A stretch of 37,085 nucleotides of DNA from a virus. Shown piece after piece: positions 1-6,598 of this stretch. Made by a program: the position numbers and the translations under genes. The stretch is taken from IMG/VR virus record IMGVR_UViG_3300009788_000206, positions 1-37,085 of that record; one strand, 5' to 3'. The number at the start of each line of letters is the position of its first letter. The first letter of the stretch is position 1. The notes under the pieces are model-generated. The model had not been told where the DNA came from. It saw nothing but the letters and a program-made list of their open reading frames with translations, and did no database searches.

Positions 1-504
1 CCGAAGACGGCTAGAGATTTGATCGACACCATTCATCATCTGTTTCGGCAGAACTACACCGATGGTGGGGTGGCCGTTCTGCTCGACAACTGGGCCCAGG
101 CGCATCGGGACCAAGCCCGCGCCGAGGGTATCGAGCAGGGGCGGCGGGAGGCGTTGGCGACTGCGGGCGCAGCGTGCCGAGAGTTGATCGAGGAGATGGG
201 GTGCGCACCACGCGAAGAGATTCTCATCGCCATCGAGAATTTCGAGGACACGCACTTTCCCGAGAGGGACAACGCTACCCGGGCTACGGTGGATGAGCCG
301 ACCAAGGAAGTGACCGTGCAAGAGGCTATCCGTGAGATGAGCACGGAAGATCTAGAACAGTTATCGAAGGACGCTAGCGGGGTGAGTCCACATACTCACT
401 CGGTTGGCTCCTGTCTGTCGGCGCTGGGCGGGATCGATGTTGACATAGAGTTGTCCCGCCGTCGACTCGAAGAGGCGAAGCACAAGACCGGAGAAAAAGC
501 ATGA
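1..504 (+). CDS. Partial hypothetical protein, C-terminal part
   Basis: The frame is open to the left edge, with no stop before the TTG at 19, so this is most likely the end of a longer gene rather than a complete one starting at 19. The visible 160-odd residues are hydrophilic and mainly helical, with an Ala/Glu/Arg-rich helix (around AQAHRDQARAEGIEQGRRE) and an acidic C-terminal third. I see no signal peptide, membrane segment or known motif and do not recognise the family. The stop overlaps the start of the HNH gene by 4 nt (ATGA), so the two are probably translated together from one plus-strand transcript that begins outside the window. Confidence 0.6.
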   Translation, partial: PKTARDLIDTIHHLFRQNYTDGGVAVLLDNWAQAHRDQARAEGIEQGRREALATAGAACRELIEEMGCAPREEILIAIENFEDTHFPERDNATRATVDEPTKEVTVQEAIREMSTEDLEQLSKDASGVSPHTHSVGSCLSALGGIDVDIELSRRRLEEAKHKTGEKA

Positions 505-1034
505 CAGGTAAGATTGAACGGTGGCGACCAGTTCTGGGGCTGGTTGGTCTCTACGAAGTGAGTGACCGTGGCAATGTGCGTTCGCTGCGGTTCCGAAACC
601 GATTCTGCGACAGACCAAGGGCGCAGCCAAAGTTGCTGGTGCCCGACAAATCGAAAAAGGGGTATCTGCGGTTCGAGTTCGCAGGGCGAAAGCACCCTGC
701 AGCCAGGCTTGTGCTCGATGCATTTGTTGGACCCGCGCCGCGGAAAGAGGCCGACCACGTCAACGGGGTTCGTGACGATAACCGACTGGGTAATCTTGTT
801 TGGGCGACCAGGACGGAGAATGAAGCTCGAAAGCGTGGTCACAGATCTCACTTGAACGGCGCCCGTGTCGGCAACTCTAAGCTGACCGAGCACAAGGTCA
901 GGGAGGCACGACGACTCTATGCCCGTGGATGTGTCACCTTCAAGGATCTCGGTGAGAGATACGGCGTGCGCGAAACAACTGTTGCGGCTGCCATTCATGG
1001 GAGGTCATGGGCTCACGTTTCGGAGGGGAGCTGA
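501..1034 (+). CDS. HNH endonuclease with NUMOD4 and C-terminal HTH
   Basis: A 177-residue protein with the layout of phage HNH homing-type endonucleases. Residues 7-30 (W-RPVLGLVGLYEVSDRGNVRSL) match the NUMOD4 DNA-binding motif. Residues 68-107 carry an HNH core, with D85-H86 followed by N88, N94 and N98 in the usual DDNRLGNLVWAT context. Residues 126-172 (NSKLTEHKVREARRLY...) look like the helix-turn-helix tail often found in these enzymes. Such proteins nick or cut DNA and often behave as selfish genes inside phage genomes; some help genome packaging. Here it sits inside an operon, not in an obvious intron: it overlaps its upstream neighbour by 4 nt and the next gene by 1 nt. The family call is secure; the target site is unknown. 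Confidence 0.9.
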   Translation: MTGKIERWRPVLGLVGLYEVSDRGNVRSLRFRNRFCDRPRAQPKLLVPDKSKKGYLRFEFAGRKHPAARLVLDAFVGPAPRKEADHVNGVRDDNRLGNLVWATRTENEARKRGHRSHLNGARVGNSKLTEHKVREARRLYARGCVTFKDLGERYGVRETTVAAAIHGRSWAHVSEGS

Positions 1035-1333
1035 TGGCATTAATGTCTGAGGAAGAGAAGGATCGGCTCTGGAATGGCGCGTTGGATTTGCTTCGCGAGC
1101 AGGGTCTGGATCCTGATGAGGTGGTGAGAGAAGCCGGTCGAAAGATCGATGCTTGGCGTAAGGCCACCGGGTGGAAGACGAGGATCAAATATAGATGTTA
1201 CGGGTGTCGAAAGTCATTTGTCGGTGACGTCGACACGCCCTGGGTGAGTGACGGGCTTGGTGGAAAGTATCCCGCATGTCCCGCGTGTCATTCCACTGTA
1301 GCGCACAACACGAAACAGCGAGGAGAGATCTGA
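1034..1333 (+). CDS. Small zinc-ribbon protein
   Basis: A 99-residue protein. The start chosen is the ATG at 1034, which overlaps the upstream stop (TGATG) and has a strong GGAGGGGAG ribosome site about 4 nt before it; an in-frame ATG at 1007 lacks this. The N-terminal 45 residues are a charged helix (EEEKDRLWNGALDLL...). The C-terminal half carries two CxxC pairs (CYGC near residue 56 and CPAC near residue 86), a probable zinc ribbon. Such proteins usually bind nucleic acid or a protein partner, but this one has no assignable role. It is the third gene of the plus-strand operon. Confidence 0.75.
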   Translation: MALMSEEEKDRLWNGALDLLREQGLDPDEVVREAGRKIDAWRKATGWKTRIKYRCYGCRKSFVGDVDTPWVSDGLGGKYPACPACHSTVAHNTKQRGEI

Positions 1334-1521
1334 TGCACGAGTTCGATCTGAAGTGGGCGCAATACTGCTGGACTGTGATGGTTTCAGCGGGGTGGGTTGA
1401 TGTTTGTTTGGTCGTGATCGTTCTGGCGCTGATTCGGATCGGCCGAGACGTTGGGGGTATACGCAAGGCGCTCGTACAACCAACCGTAGCGCGAGACACG
1501 AAAGGAAACCCCAATGTTTGA
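1333..1521 (+). CDS. Small single-pass membrane protein
   Basis: A 62-residue protein starting at the ATG at 1333, which overlaps the previous stop (TGATG) and follows an AGGAGAG ribosome site. Upstream in-frame codons from 1276 belong to the overlapping zinc-ribbon gene and are not needed. Residues 11-34 form one hydrophobic segment (WTVMVSAGWVDVCLVVIVLAL), followed by a basic stretch (RIGRDVGGIRKAL). That topology suits a small inner-membrane protein. A holin or a superinfection-exclusion protein would be possible, but nothing in the sequence decides between them. Confidence 0.65.
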   Translation: MHEFDLKWAQYCWTVMVSAGWVDVCLVVIVLALIRIGRDVGGIRKALVQPTVARDTKGNPNV

Positions 1522-1897
1522 AAACGGACTCATTGCAGGAGCGCTGCTCGCCGGACTCGTCCTCGGGGGCACCGCCATGAAATATTTTGGCACCTACGAT
1601 GCCCCGCTGGTTCTCGTGCATGACGCCCCGGACCCGCTACCCGATCTACGGGTGATCACCTCGATGGATGACCTCGACACCGGGATCGCTTGGGATGACG
1701 GGGCGACCGCATTGGTGATCATCGTCGATGGTGTGGGGCTGTGCACGGTAGAGAGGTCAGAGTACAGGGCCGCGTTTGCCCGTATGTGTGGGCTAGGTAG
1801 ACCAGAGTCAAACGCGCTCGAAGTGCGGCCCGTCGAACAGCGGCTCCCCGGTGCGTCTGCTCTTGAAGTCCCCACCCCACCTGATGGGGATGAGTAG
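1514..1897 (+). CDS. Hypothetical protein with N-terminal membrane anchor
   Basis: A 127-residue protein from an ATG at 1514 (AAAGGA upstream), overlapping the previous gene by 8 nt. Residues 5-23 (GLIAGALLAGLVLGGTAMK) are a short hydrophobic, Gly-rich anchor. The middle is acidic, and a Leu/Ile/Val-rich run (ATALVIIVDGVGLCTV) suggests a small alpha/beta fold. I do not recognise the family. The last 30 codons run antisense to the 3' end of the endolysin gene, a tail-to-tail overlap of 90 nt, so the C-terminus may be less constrained. It is the last gene of the plus-strand operon. Confidence 0.6.
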   Translation: MFENGLIAGALLAGLVLGGTAMKYFGTYDAPLVLVHDAPDPLPDLRVITSMDDLDTGIAWDDGATALVIIVDGVGLCTVERSEYRAAFARMCGLGRPESNALEVRPVEQRLPGASALEVPTPPDGDE

Positions 1898-2239
1898 CTC
1901 CGCCGCCGCCCGCTTCCACCCGATGGATAGCGCGGTGTAGAGTTCGCGGTCCCACGTGATGCTCCGGTCCTGCTGGTCGACCACGCCATCCGCGTTGAGG
2001 TCCCCGACGGCCATCACGTCGACGGCGTGCCCGTACCCGTCGTCCTGCGGTAGGTGCTTGCTGTCGAGCGTCCACGAGAACCCGTCGGCCACGAGCTTCC
2101 GCTGGCGCTCCATGTTCCGGAGGCCCTCGGTGATCATCCAGTCGACAGGGGAGTAGCTGAGCGCGAGGGGCGCGAGACGCACGAGGTCCGGGTGGACCCC
2201 CTCGAGATTCGATAGCGATCGTCTTCCGAGTTCAAACAT
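1808..2239 (-). CDS. Endolysin, M15-type L-Ala-D-Glu peptidase with EF-hand-like loop
   Basis: A 143-residue single-domain enzyme predicted to cleave the L-Ala-D-Glu bond of peptidoglycan stem peptides at lysis. It has the peptidase M15/VanY signatures: S60-x-H62 followed by GHAVD (zinc ligands H62 and D74), and WGGDF near 121 followed by FDGPHFE (catalytic D136, ligand H139). Directly after the second zinc ligand lies GDLNADGVVDQQD (79-91), which fits an EF-hand/dockerin-type calcium loop (D80, N82, D84, D91). T5 endolysin is a known case of an M15 peptidase activated by calcium, so regulation by calcium is plausible. There is no signal peptide, so a holin would be needed for release; the membrane protein genes just upstream suit that. 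Its length is normal for the family. Confidence 0.9.
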   Translation of the reverse strand: MFELGRRSLSNLEGVHPDLVRLAPLALSYSPVDWMITEGLRNMERQRKLVADGFSWTLDSKHLPQDDGYGHAVDVMAVGDLNADGVVDQQDRSITWDRELYTALSIGWKRAAAELLIPIRWGGDFKSRRTGEPLFDGPHFERV

Positions 2240-2485
2240 TCAGAACCTCCACTCGAAGCCGCCTATCCCACGGAGCTGGGGCGGGGCTCCTGGTCGTCGA
2301 GTGACGGAGCCCCGGGCGAACGCAACCACAGACTCCTTGAGGCGATAACGCAGATCCAGATTAGCACCAACAACAGCGCCTCCAGTACCACCCTCAACGG
2401 TAGCGCCGAGACCGAGCGAGCCACGTCGAGGACCCAACCAAGCGGACTCCAGTCCATCACTCAGCTCGCCGGCGAGGGCTCGGGC
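2240..2485 (-). CDS. -1 frame extension of the holin-like gene (probable frameshift fusion)
   Basis: This frame encodes 81 residues that look like a real protein: an alpha-helical start (ARALAGELSDGLESAW), then a beta-rich Gly-containing stretch with alternating hydrophobic residues (e.g. ANLDLRYRLKESVVAFARGS), ending in GGFEWRF, an aromatic-x-Phe ending reminiscent of outer-membrane beta-strands. There is no ATG or GTG in this frame that would make an independent gene. The frame lines up exactly with a -1 slip at G GGA AAG in the 91-residue gene, which would give an 84 + 81 = 165-residue fusion. The one rival is a TTG 17 codons in, with GGAG 9 nt upstream, giving about 65 residues. I favour the frameshift. 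Confidence 0.6.
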   Translation of the reverse strand, partial: ARALAGELSDGLESAWLGPRRGSLGLGATVEGGTGGAVVGANLDLRYRLKESVVAFARGSVTRRPGAPPQLRGIGGFEWRF

Positions 2486-2736
2486 TTTCCCAACGATGCA
2501 GCCACCGCCTCTTTGGCCTTCGCTTCCAGGGCCTGCGCCTCCGCCTGTGCCTCTCGGGGCTTGGCGTATCCGCGGCTCGCGATGTACGCGGTGGCGATCC
2601 CGCCCACCACGTAGAGCAGCTCTTCGAGTAGCTCTTCGGGCCAGCCGAGCTTCTGCGCCAACAGGGGCGAGATCATGCCGACGATGGCCACCCACAGTTC
2701 TGACTTGTTTGCCTTCTCAGGGATTCGGAGTTTCAT
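2461..2736 (-). CDS. Holin-like small membrane protein (zero-frame product)
   Basis: A 91-residue protein. Residues 13-29 (ELWVAIVGMISPLLAQK) and 38-57 (ELLYVVGGIATAYIASRGY) are two hydrophobic segments, followed by an Ala/Glu/Lys-rich helix (REAQAEAQALEAKAKEAVAAS). Two membrane segments plus a charged C-terminus next to an endolysin gene fit a class II-like holin, but no family-specific motif proves it. The start overlaps the end of the upstream gene by 20 nt, with AAAGGG about 8 nt before the ATG. Near its 3' end is a GGGAAAG slippery heptamer in the right phase for a -1 shift, so a longer form is probably also made (see the entry at 2240-2485). Confidence 0.75.
   Translation of the reverse strand: MKLRIPEKANKSELWVAIVGMISPLLAQKLGWPEELLEELLYVVGGIATAYIASRGYAKPREAQAEAQALEAKAKEAVAASLGKPEPSPAS
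2485..2491 (-). promoter_or_regulatory. Slippery heptamer G GGA AAG for -1 ribosomal frameshifting
   Basis: Read on the minus strand in the frame of the ATG at 2736, the codons are TTG GGA AAG, so the last G of TTG plus GGA AAG form a perfect X XXY YYZ heptamer. GGGAAAG is the site used by phage lambda for its G/GT tail proteins. Just downstream, at 2469-2480, is the self-complementary CTCGCCGGCGAG, able to form a short GC-rich hairpin with a 4-nt loop, about 5 nt after the heptamer. The zero-frame stop follows seven codons after the slip site. Confidence 0.6.
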
Positions 2737-3100
2737 CGGGGACCCTTTCGATGCGCCACCGGGGGACGCCTACCTGTTCAGCGGTTCGGATCGAGTTGGT
2801 GACGAGGATGCTCATCTGAGCTTTGATCAAGTCTATCTCTTTCTGCCGGGCTTTGTCCCGCTCCACTATCACGGGGTGGCCCACGATCTTTTCGTGCGTC
2901 AACAGGTTTTTGTCCTGCACCTTGTTCACCTCGTCGGCCTTCTCCTTGGCCGTCTTGGCGTTGGCGGTGCTCACGTAGAAGTGGTCGATGACCTTCATAG
3001 AAGCGGTGAGCGCGCCGAGGATCAGAAGAAGACCGCCTAGCGCGGACCTCCATCCAACCGTGACCGTCTTCGCCCTGGTCTCTGTTTCCGTCTCAGACAT
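2717..3100 (-). CDS. Membrane-anchored coiled-coil protein, spanin-like topology
   Basis: About 127 residues. I chose the ATG at 3100 (MSETETETRAK), just after the upstream stop; an in-frame ATG at 3118 adds six residues inside the previous gene. A single hydrophobic segment (ALGGLLLILGALTASMKVI) follows a short charged N-terminus. The rest is a long charged helix likely to form a coiled coil (TANAKTAKEKADEVNKVQDK, then RDKARQKEIDLIKAQ). An N-terminal anchor plus a coiled coil beside holin and endolysin genes resembles an inner-membrane spanin (Rz type). No outer-membrane lipoprotein partner with a lipobox was found, so this role is only inferred. Confidence 0.65.
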   Translation of the reverse strand: MSETETETRAKTVTVGWRSALGGLLLILGALTASMKVIDHFYVSTANAKTAKEKADEVNKVQDKNLLTHEKIVGHPVIVERDKARQKEIDLIKAQMSILVTNSIRTAEQVGVPRWRIERVPDETPNP

Positions 3101-3101
3101 C

Positions 3102-3329
3102 CTACGGACCTTCCCCATCCCCCGGAACCATCACACGCAGATGGAGTATCGAGCCCACCCCGTCCTCCGTTGCGCTGACCGTCGTGACCTCACACTCGGC
3201 CCGGTGGGCTTCGTTGTCTGGTGAGAAGAAGCTCGACACCCAGAGCACGAACACCGCGGTCATGAACGACGTGGCGGTGACCATAGCCACGCTGCCCGCG
3301 TACTTCTTGAGACGCCGAGCGCCGTTCAT
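3102..3329 (-). CDS. Small membrane protein of the lysis region
   Basis: A 75-residue protein. A basic N-terminus (MNGARRLKKY) is followed by one hydrophobic segment (residues 13-32, VAMVTATSFMTAVFVLWVSS) and then a soluble, probably periplasmic, tail of about 40 residues with a single Cys. The ATG at 3329 follows the upstream stop by 1 nt (TGACATG), so the genes are coupled. The function is unrecognised. Its position between exported proteins and the holin-like gene suggests a lysis or envelope role, but that rests on context only. Confidence 0.6.
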   Translation of the reverse strand: MNGARRLKKYAGSVAMVTATSFMTAVFVLWVSSFFSPDNEAHRAECEVTTVSATEDGVGSILHLRVMVPGDGEGP

Positions 3330-3330
3330 G

Positions 3331-3687
3331 TCAGTCGAGCACCGTGGTGGCCGCGAACTTCATCACAATCGAGGCGATCGTATCGGTCACCTGTCCCGGG
3401 GTGTCGTCGCCGAACACCACCGTGAGCTTGGTGCCCTTCTGAATTTTGCACACACCAGTGGCCATACCGAGAGCGACCTCGGCCTTGGTGCAAAATACCC
3501 CCTTTGCCTTGGCTCGAATCGAAACGACCCTGGGGTCGTCCGATGGGATCGGTTTGCTCGTCGAGTACGGGTGCGTGGTAGCGATGGCCGCGTGGGCGTC
3601 TCCGAGAAGCTCGGGGGCCTGCGATAGACCTAGCCCAACCAAGATCCCTGTGGTGACGTACCAGCCTGCTGCTTTCTTCTCTGCCAT
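3331..3687 (-). CDS. Hypothetical exported or anchored protein
   Basis: A 118-residue protein with a clear ribosome site (GAGGAGATC) before its ATG. The N-terminus (MAEKKAAGWYVTTGILVGLGL) is a signal peptide or signal anchor with a weak AHA site near residue 33. The mature part has two Cys (in VFCTKAEV and GVCKIQKG) about 14 residues apart that could form a disulfide in the periplasm. The C-terminal half looks beta-rich (TKLTVVFGDDTPGQVTDTI). The family is not recognised. It lies between the three signal-peptide genes upstream and the lysis genes downstream. Confidence 0.65.
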   Translation of the reverse strand: MAEKKAAGWYVTTGILVGLGLSQAPELLGDAHAAIATTHPYSTSKPIPSDDPRVVSIRAKAKGVFCTKAEVALGMATGVCKIQKGTKLTVVFGDDTPGQVTDTIASIVMKFAATTVLD

Positions 3688-3697
3688 AGTGATCTCC

Positions 3698-4321
3698 TCA
3701 GTCTGCGCCGATTGAACGGCTTTTGTACTCGACTCCGATGTGTACGACGTTGATATTCGATGCGCCGTACGTGTCGGCGGTGGCGTCCCGGAAGCAAATG
3801 AATCCTACGGTGTCACCGGGACTCAAAACGTTACCCACTACATCGAAGTCCATGGTCAGCATGACCTCATAGAACTGCCCTGCGGTGTCGTCGCCACCGA
3901 CCTCCGTGTAGGTGACGGTAATGTTTTCTGACGTCCCCGGGCCGTCGTCGCCCGCAGCCAGGGTCGTATAATCGCAATCTATGATGACGGTCTCATCCAC
4001 TGCAATCGCGGTCGACGCGTCAGAAAAGAAATGGAAGATCACGTCGACGTCAGAGGTCCCTGTCCACGCGGTGGCTGGTACGTGCCAGTTGAAACTCACC
4101 GTCTCTGCGTTTGCATTGAGCCCAATGCCACGAAACGTCCCGATAGTTACGCTATCAGGCGCGCTCGGCCCGAGAATCAGGGATGCAGCATCGATGGAGA
4201 AGTGGCGAGTGTATTCCTTCTGCACCGTCGCAGTTCCGAACGTGAACTCCGAGGGAGCCGCGTAGGCGACCGCCGCAACGAGCAGAGCACCGAGGCCGAG
4301 GATGGTCGCAAGCCGTCTCAT
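3698..4321 (-). CDS. Secreted beta-rich protein with Sec signal peptide
   Basis: A 207-residue protein. Residues 1-21 (MRRLATILGLGALLVAAVAYA, cleavage after AYA) are a textbook Sec signal peptide: RR, hydrophobic core, A-x-A. The mature part is rich in Thr, Val and Asp and looks like a beta-sandwich (e.g. ETVSFNWHVPATAWTGTSDV, then SENITVTYTEVGGDD). It contains two Cys (IIDCDY, GFICFRD). I do not recognise a family. The ATG overlaps the upstream stop (ATGA), with GGTGAAG before it. It is one of three adjacent genes whose products should leave the cytoplasm, odd for a position where virion fibre genes are expected. Confidence 0.75.
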   Translation of the reverse strand: MRRLATILGLGALLVAAVAYAAPSEFTFGTATVQKEYTRHFSIDAASLILGPSAPDSVTIGTFRGIGLNANAETVSFNWHVPATAWTGTSDVDVIFHFFSDASTAIAVDETVIIDCDYTTLAAGDDGPGTSENITVTYTEVGGDDTAGQFYEVMLTMDFDVVGNVLSPGDTVGFICFRDATADTYGASNINVVHIGVEYKSRSIGAD

Positions 4322-4851
4322 ATCTTCACCGCCAGGGTTTGAAGTCGATCGATAATCATGTTCGAGACCGAGGCGTCAGTACCTCGTACCACGAGCCGCA
4401 CCGTGTCACCGGCCTCGACGACCACCGCGCAATCCGTGTGGAGTCCGCCGATGTCGTTCGTACTGTTGAGCCGGCTCATCGACTTACACCCTGACTGGAT
4501 GGTGCCGTTCACGGTGACGCCGGCCTCGAACGTCTTCCCCGCTGCTCCGTGGTAGCTGATGTTGTAGCTGAGCGAATAGCGACCCGTGAGATCCTCATCG
4601 AGATCGAGGTTGTGCTCTGACGCCGAGACCTCCCACCCAACACCCTCACCGACAGCACAGCCGTTTACCTGCACCCACTCGTCTTGAGTGTCGAGGACGA
4701 CGGTCACCGGATCGCCGTTGCCGATTTGGCACTGCGCGAACCACGAGTGGTCACCGCAGATCGGAACACCAACGTGGAGCGCCGATGGGCCCTGGGCACC
4801 GCTAGCGGCGAGCGGTAGCAAAATCAGAAGCGCGAAAATTGATCGGTGCAT
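4318..4851 (-). CDS. Secreted C1q-like jelly-roll protein
   Basis: A 177-residue protein with a Sec signal peptide (MHRSIFALLILLPLAASGA, residues 1-19). The mature part has the rhythm of C1q/TNF-like trimeric jelly-rolls: GRYSLSYNISYHGAAGKTFE, then VTVNGTIQSGCK, and a terminal VVVEAGDTVRLVVRGTD followed by a last strand. Such domains form trimeric knobs on phage fibres and bacterial surface proteins. Four Cys (PICGDH, AQCQIG, GCKSMS, HTDCAV) could pair in an oxidising compartment, consistent with export. SD AGGGAG precedes the ATG. The fold call is by pattern only. It could serve as a receptor-binding or surface-coating protein acting with its two exported neighbours. Confidence 0.65.
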   Translation of the reverse strand: MHRSIFALLILLPLAASGAQGPSALHVGVPICGDHSWFAQCQIGNGDPVTVVLDTQDEWVQVNGCAVGEGVGWEVSASEHNLDLDEDLTGRYSLSYNISYHGAAGKTFEAGVTVNGTIQSGCKSMSRLNSTNDIGGLHTDCAVVVEAGDTVRLVVRGTDASVSNMIIDRLQTLAVKI

Positions 4852-4861
4852 TTGAATCTCC

Positions 4862-6565
4862 CTAGTCGGTCGGGGCGCCTATCGTGGTGTAGATTGCGAT
4901 GACTCGTACGGAGAGGTCGACGCAGTTCGCACCGACCCCAGTGATCTCGACATCGGCGCCACCATTCCACTGTGGGTTTGCGGTGTTCGCTGTTTGGTTG
5001 GCGGGGGTCGTGGTGGTGCCCGAGGTCAGGGCAATATTGTTGCCGAAGAAATCGACCGTGGTGCCATCCCCGTAGTCGGCTGAACTGCACCCCGTGCCTG
5101 TGACGAGCGTATAGGTGGAAACCCCGTGGAGGATTGCGCCGTCGGGAACCAGCCCAGAGGTTGATTTCGATGCCTCCCCACCCCCACCAGCGAAGGTGAT
5201 CGTCTGCTCGGCCGGCGTGAATCCTGTCACCACAACGCCATTGGCCGTCGATGGCGTCAGGGTGAATGCCCCGCCGACGTTTGAGGCTCCGGTGCTGGAG
5301 AACGTGCCAGTCACGGCCGCGCCCGCAGTCGTCACGCCAACGATTTCAGCGCCGCCCGCGTACAAGGCGAGGGAGTCGGCGCCGGTCCGGCCCATGCCGG
5401 TATCGGTATCTGCCGCCCACCTATAACTCGGCACGGTGGTAGTTGCATCCTGCCTCATCTCAGGCTCGAAGTTGTCCTCGCCGCCGAAAACATTCGCCGA
5501 CATATTCCACGAGTCGGCGTCAGTGCCGTTGAGATTGAAGTGTAGAATGCCGGGCGAGGGCTGTAGGATTCCGACAACGCAGCTTCCTGGCGTGCCGCTA
5601 TCCCAGCACAGCGTTGGGTTTGTCGCGTCGTCGTTCTGGGGTAACTCGATATTGTGCGTTGCGGTGTCGAGTTGGAGAGCGATTGCGTTGCCGCCGATGA
5701 TTGTTCCGGTAACCGATGCGTCCCCCGCAACCGTGAGATCTCCGTGAGTAACGATGTCGAGGAACTTCGTCGCATCACCAATCATCATCTGGTTGGCCGC
5801 GGTAGTCGCGGAATCCTCGCCGAGAGCGACGCTATAAGTATGGCTGGTGCCAATAGTGGCGGATTTACCTATTGCAATTGCGCCGTCCGCGAGGTTCCCC
5901 ACCGTGGCGAGCCGTCCAATAGCGATAGCGTACGGAGCCACCGCGCCCACGACATTGGCGCCGTATCCAATGCAGATCGCGCCCGTGTTGGTATTGCAAT
6001 CCGCCACATTCCCAATTGCAATCGCGGCGTTATTCTCCGCGGTCGTACCGTTGCCTATTGCGATAGATCCGTCGACGGTGCAGCTGGCCCCGTTGCCGAT
6101 GCAGACAGCGTTGTCCGTATCAGCGCCAATGGCTACGTTGTTGCCGATTGCGACCACCCTGTCAGAACCAACTGGAATCTGCCCGGTGGTGCCGGTGTTG
6201 ATGTGGATTCCGTTGGCCCCGAGAATATCGAGCCCCGTCCCGATGAGGATGCTGCTGGCCCCAGTGGCCGGGAAGGTGATGGCCCTAGCCCCGTCCTGAG
6301 CGGTTGCCAGCAAAGCATCGGCGCCGGCCCCATCGGCATCAGTAGTCCACAGCTCGAACTGTGTGGACGTGGAGTTGTACTCCAGCCAGTAGTCGCACCC
6401 CGTGCCCAGGCAGAACTTGATGCCGTCGGCCATTGTGGTGTCGATGACGAGAACCCCGCCCGCAAACGATGAGCCCCCCGACCGGTCGAGGAACGGGCCC
6501 CCCCCGATCTGGGCTTGGGCGTTGAACGAAAGCAGTAGGGTGCAGATAAAGGCCAAGAGTCTCAT
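4862..6565 (-). CDS. Fibre-like protein with YadA-type head repeats and Sec signal peptide
   Basis: A 567-residue protein. Residues 1-18 (MRLLAFICTLLLSFNAQA) form a Sec signal peptide. Residues 25-130 resemble the N-terminal part of phage fibres (DYWLEYNSTSTQFELWTTDA). Residues 137-262 carry about eight left-handed roll repeats of the YadA/Hia head type (e.g. VAIGNNVAIGADTD, GSIAIGNGTT, AAIAIGNVAD, YAIAIGRLAT, GAIAIGKSAT). A long Gly/Thr-rich shaft and a fibre-tip-like C-terminus (ending DLSVRVIAIYTTIGAPTD) follow. No YadA-type membrane anchor is present at the C-terminus. By position after the ejection proteins it matches the tail-fibre slot, but the signal peptide is unexpected for a cytoplasmically assembled virion protein. 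SD GGAGG lies 8-9 nt before the ATG. Confidence 0.8.
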   Translation of the reverse strand: MRLLAFICTLLLSFNAQAQIGGGPFLDRSGGSSFAGGVLVIDTTMADGIKFCLGTGCDYWLEYNSTSTQFELWTTDADGAGADALLATAQDGARAITFPATGASSILIGTGLDILGANGIHINTGTTGQIPVGSDRVVAIGNNVAIGADTDNAVCIGNGASCTVDGSIAIGNGTTAENNAAIAIGNVADCNTNTGAICIGYGANVVGAVAPYAIAIGRLATVGNLADGAIAIGKSATIGTSHTYSVALGEDSATTAANQMMIGDATKFLDIVTHGDLTVAGDASVTGTIIGGNAIALQLDTATHNIELPQNDDATNPTLCWDSGTPGSCVVGILQPSPGILHFNLNGTDADSWNMSANVFGGEDNFEPEMRQDATTTVPSYRWAADTDTGMGRTGADSLALYAGGAEIVGVTTAGAAVTGTFSSTGASNVGGAFTLTPSTANGVVVTGFTPAEQTITFAGGGGEASKSTSGLVPDGAILHGVSTYTLVTGTGCSSADYGDGTTVDFFGNNIALTSGTTTTPANQTANTANPQWNGGADVEITGVGANCVDLSVRVIAIYTTIGAPTD

Positions 6566-6598
6566 GCGGCGGCCCTCCTCATGGGGCTAGGTGTTAAA

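Noticed and set aside
2263-2460. Small hydrophobic frame starting GTG-ATG just after the holin-like stop
   Set aside because: It lies in the third frame, overlaps the better-supported -1 extension, and has no ribosome site; its hydrophobic run is a shadow of the beta-rich extension.
5654-6472. Plus-strand open frame opposite the YadA-like gene
   Set aside because: It mirrors the regular repeats of the fibre-like gene; no ribosome site and no coherent sequence.
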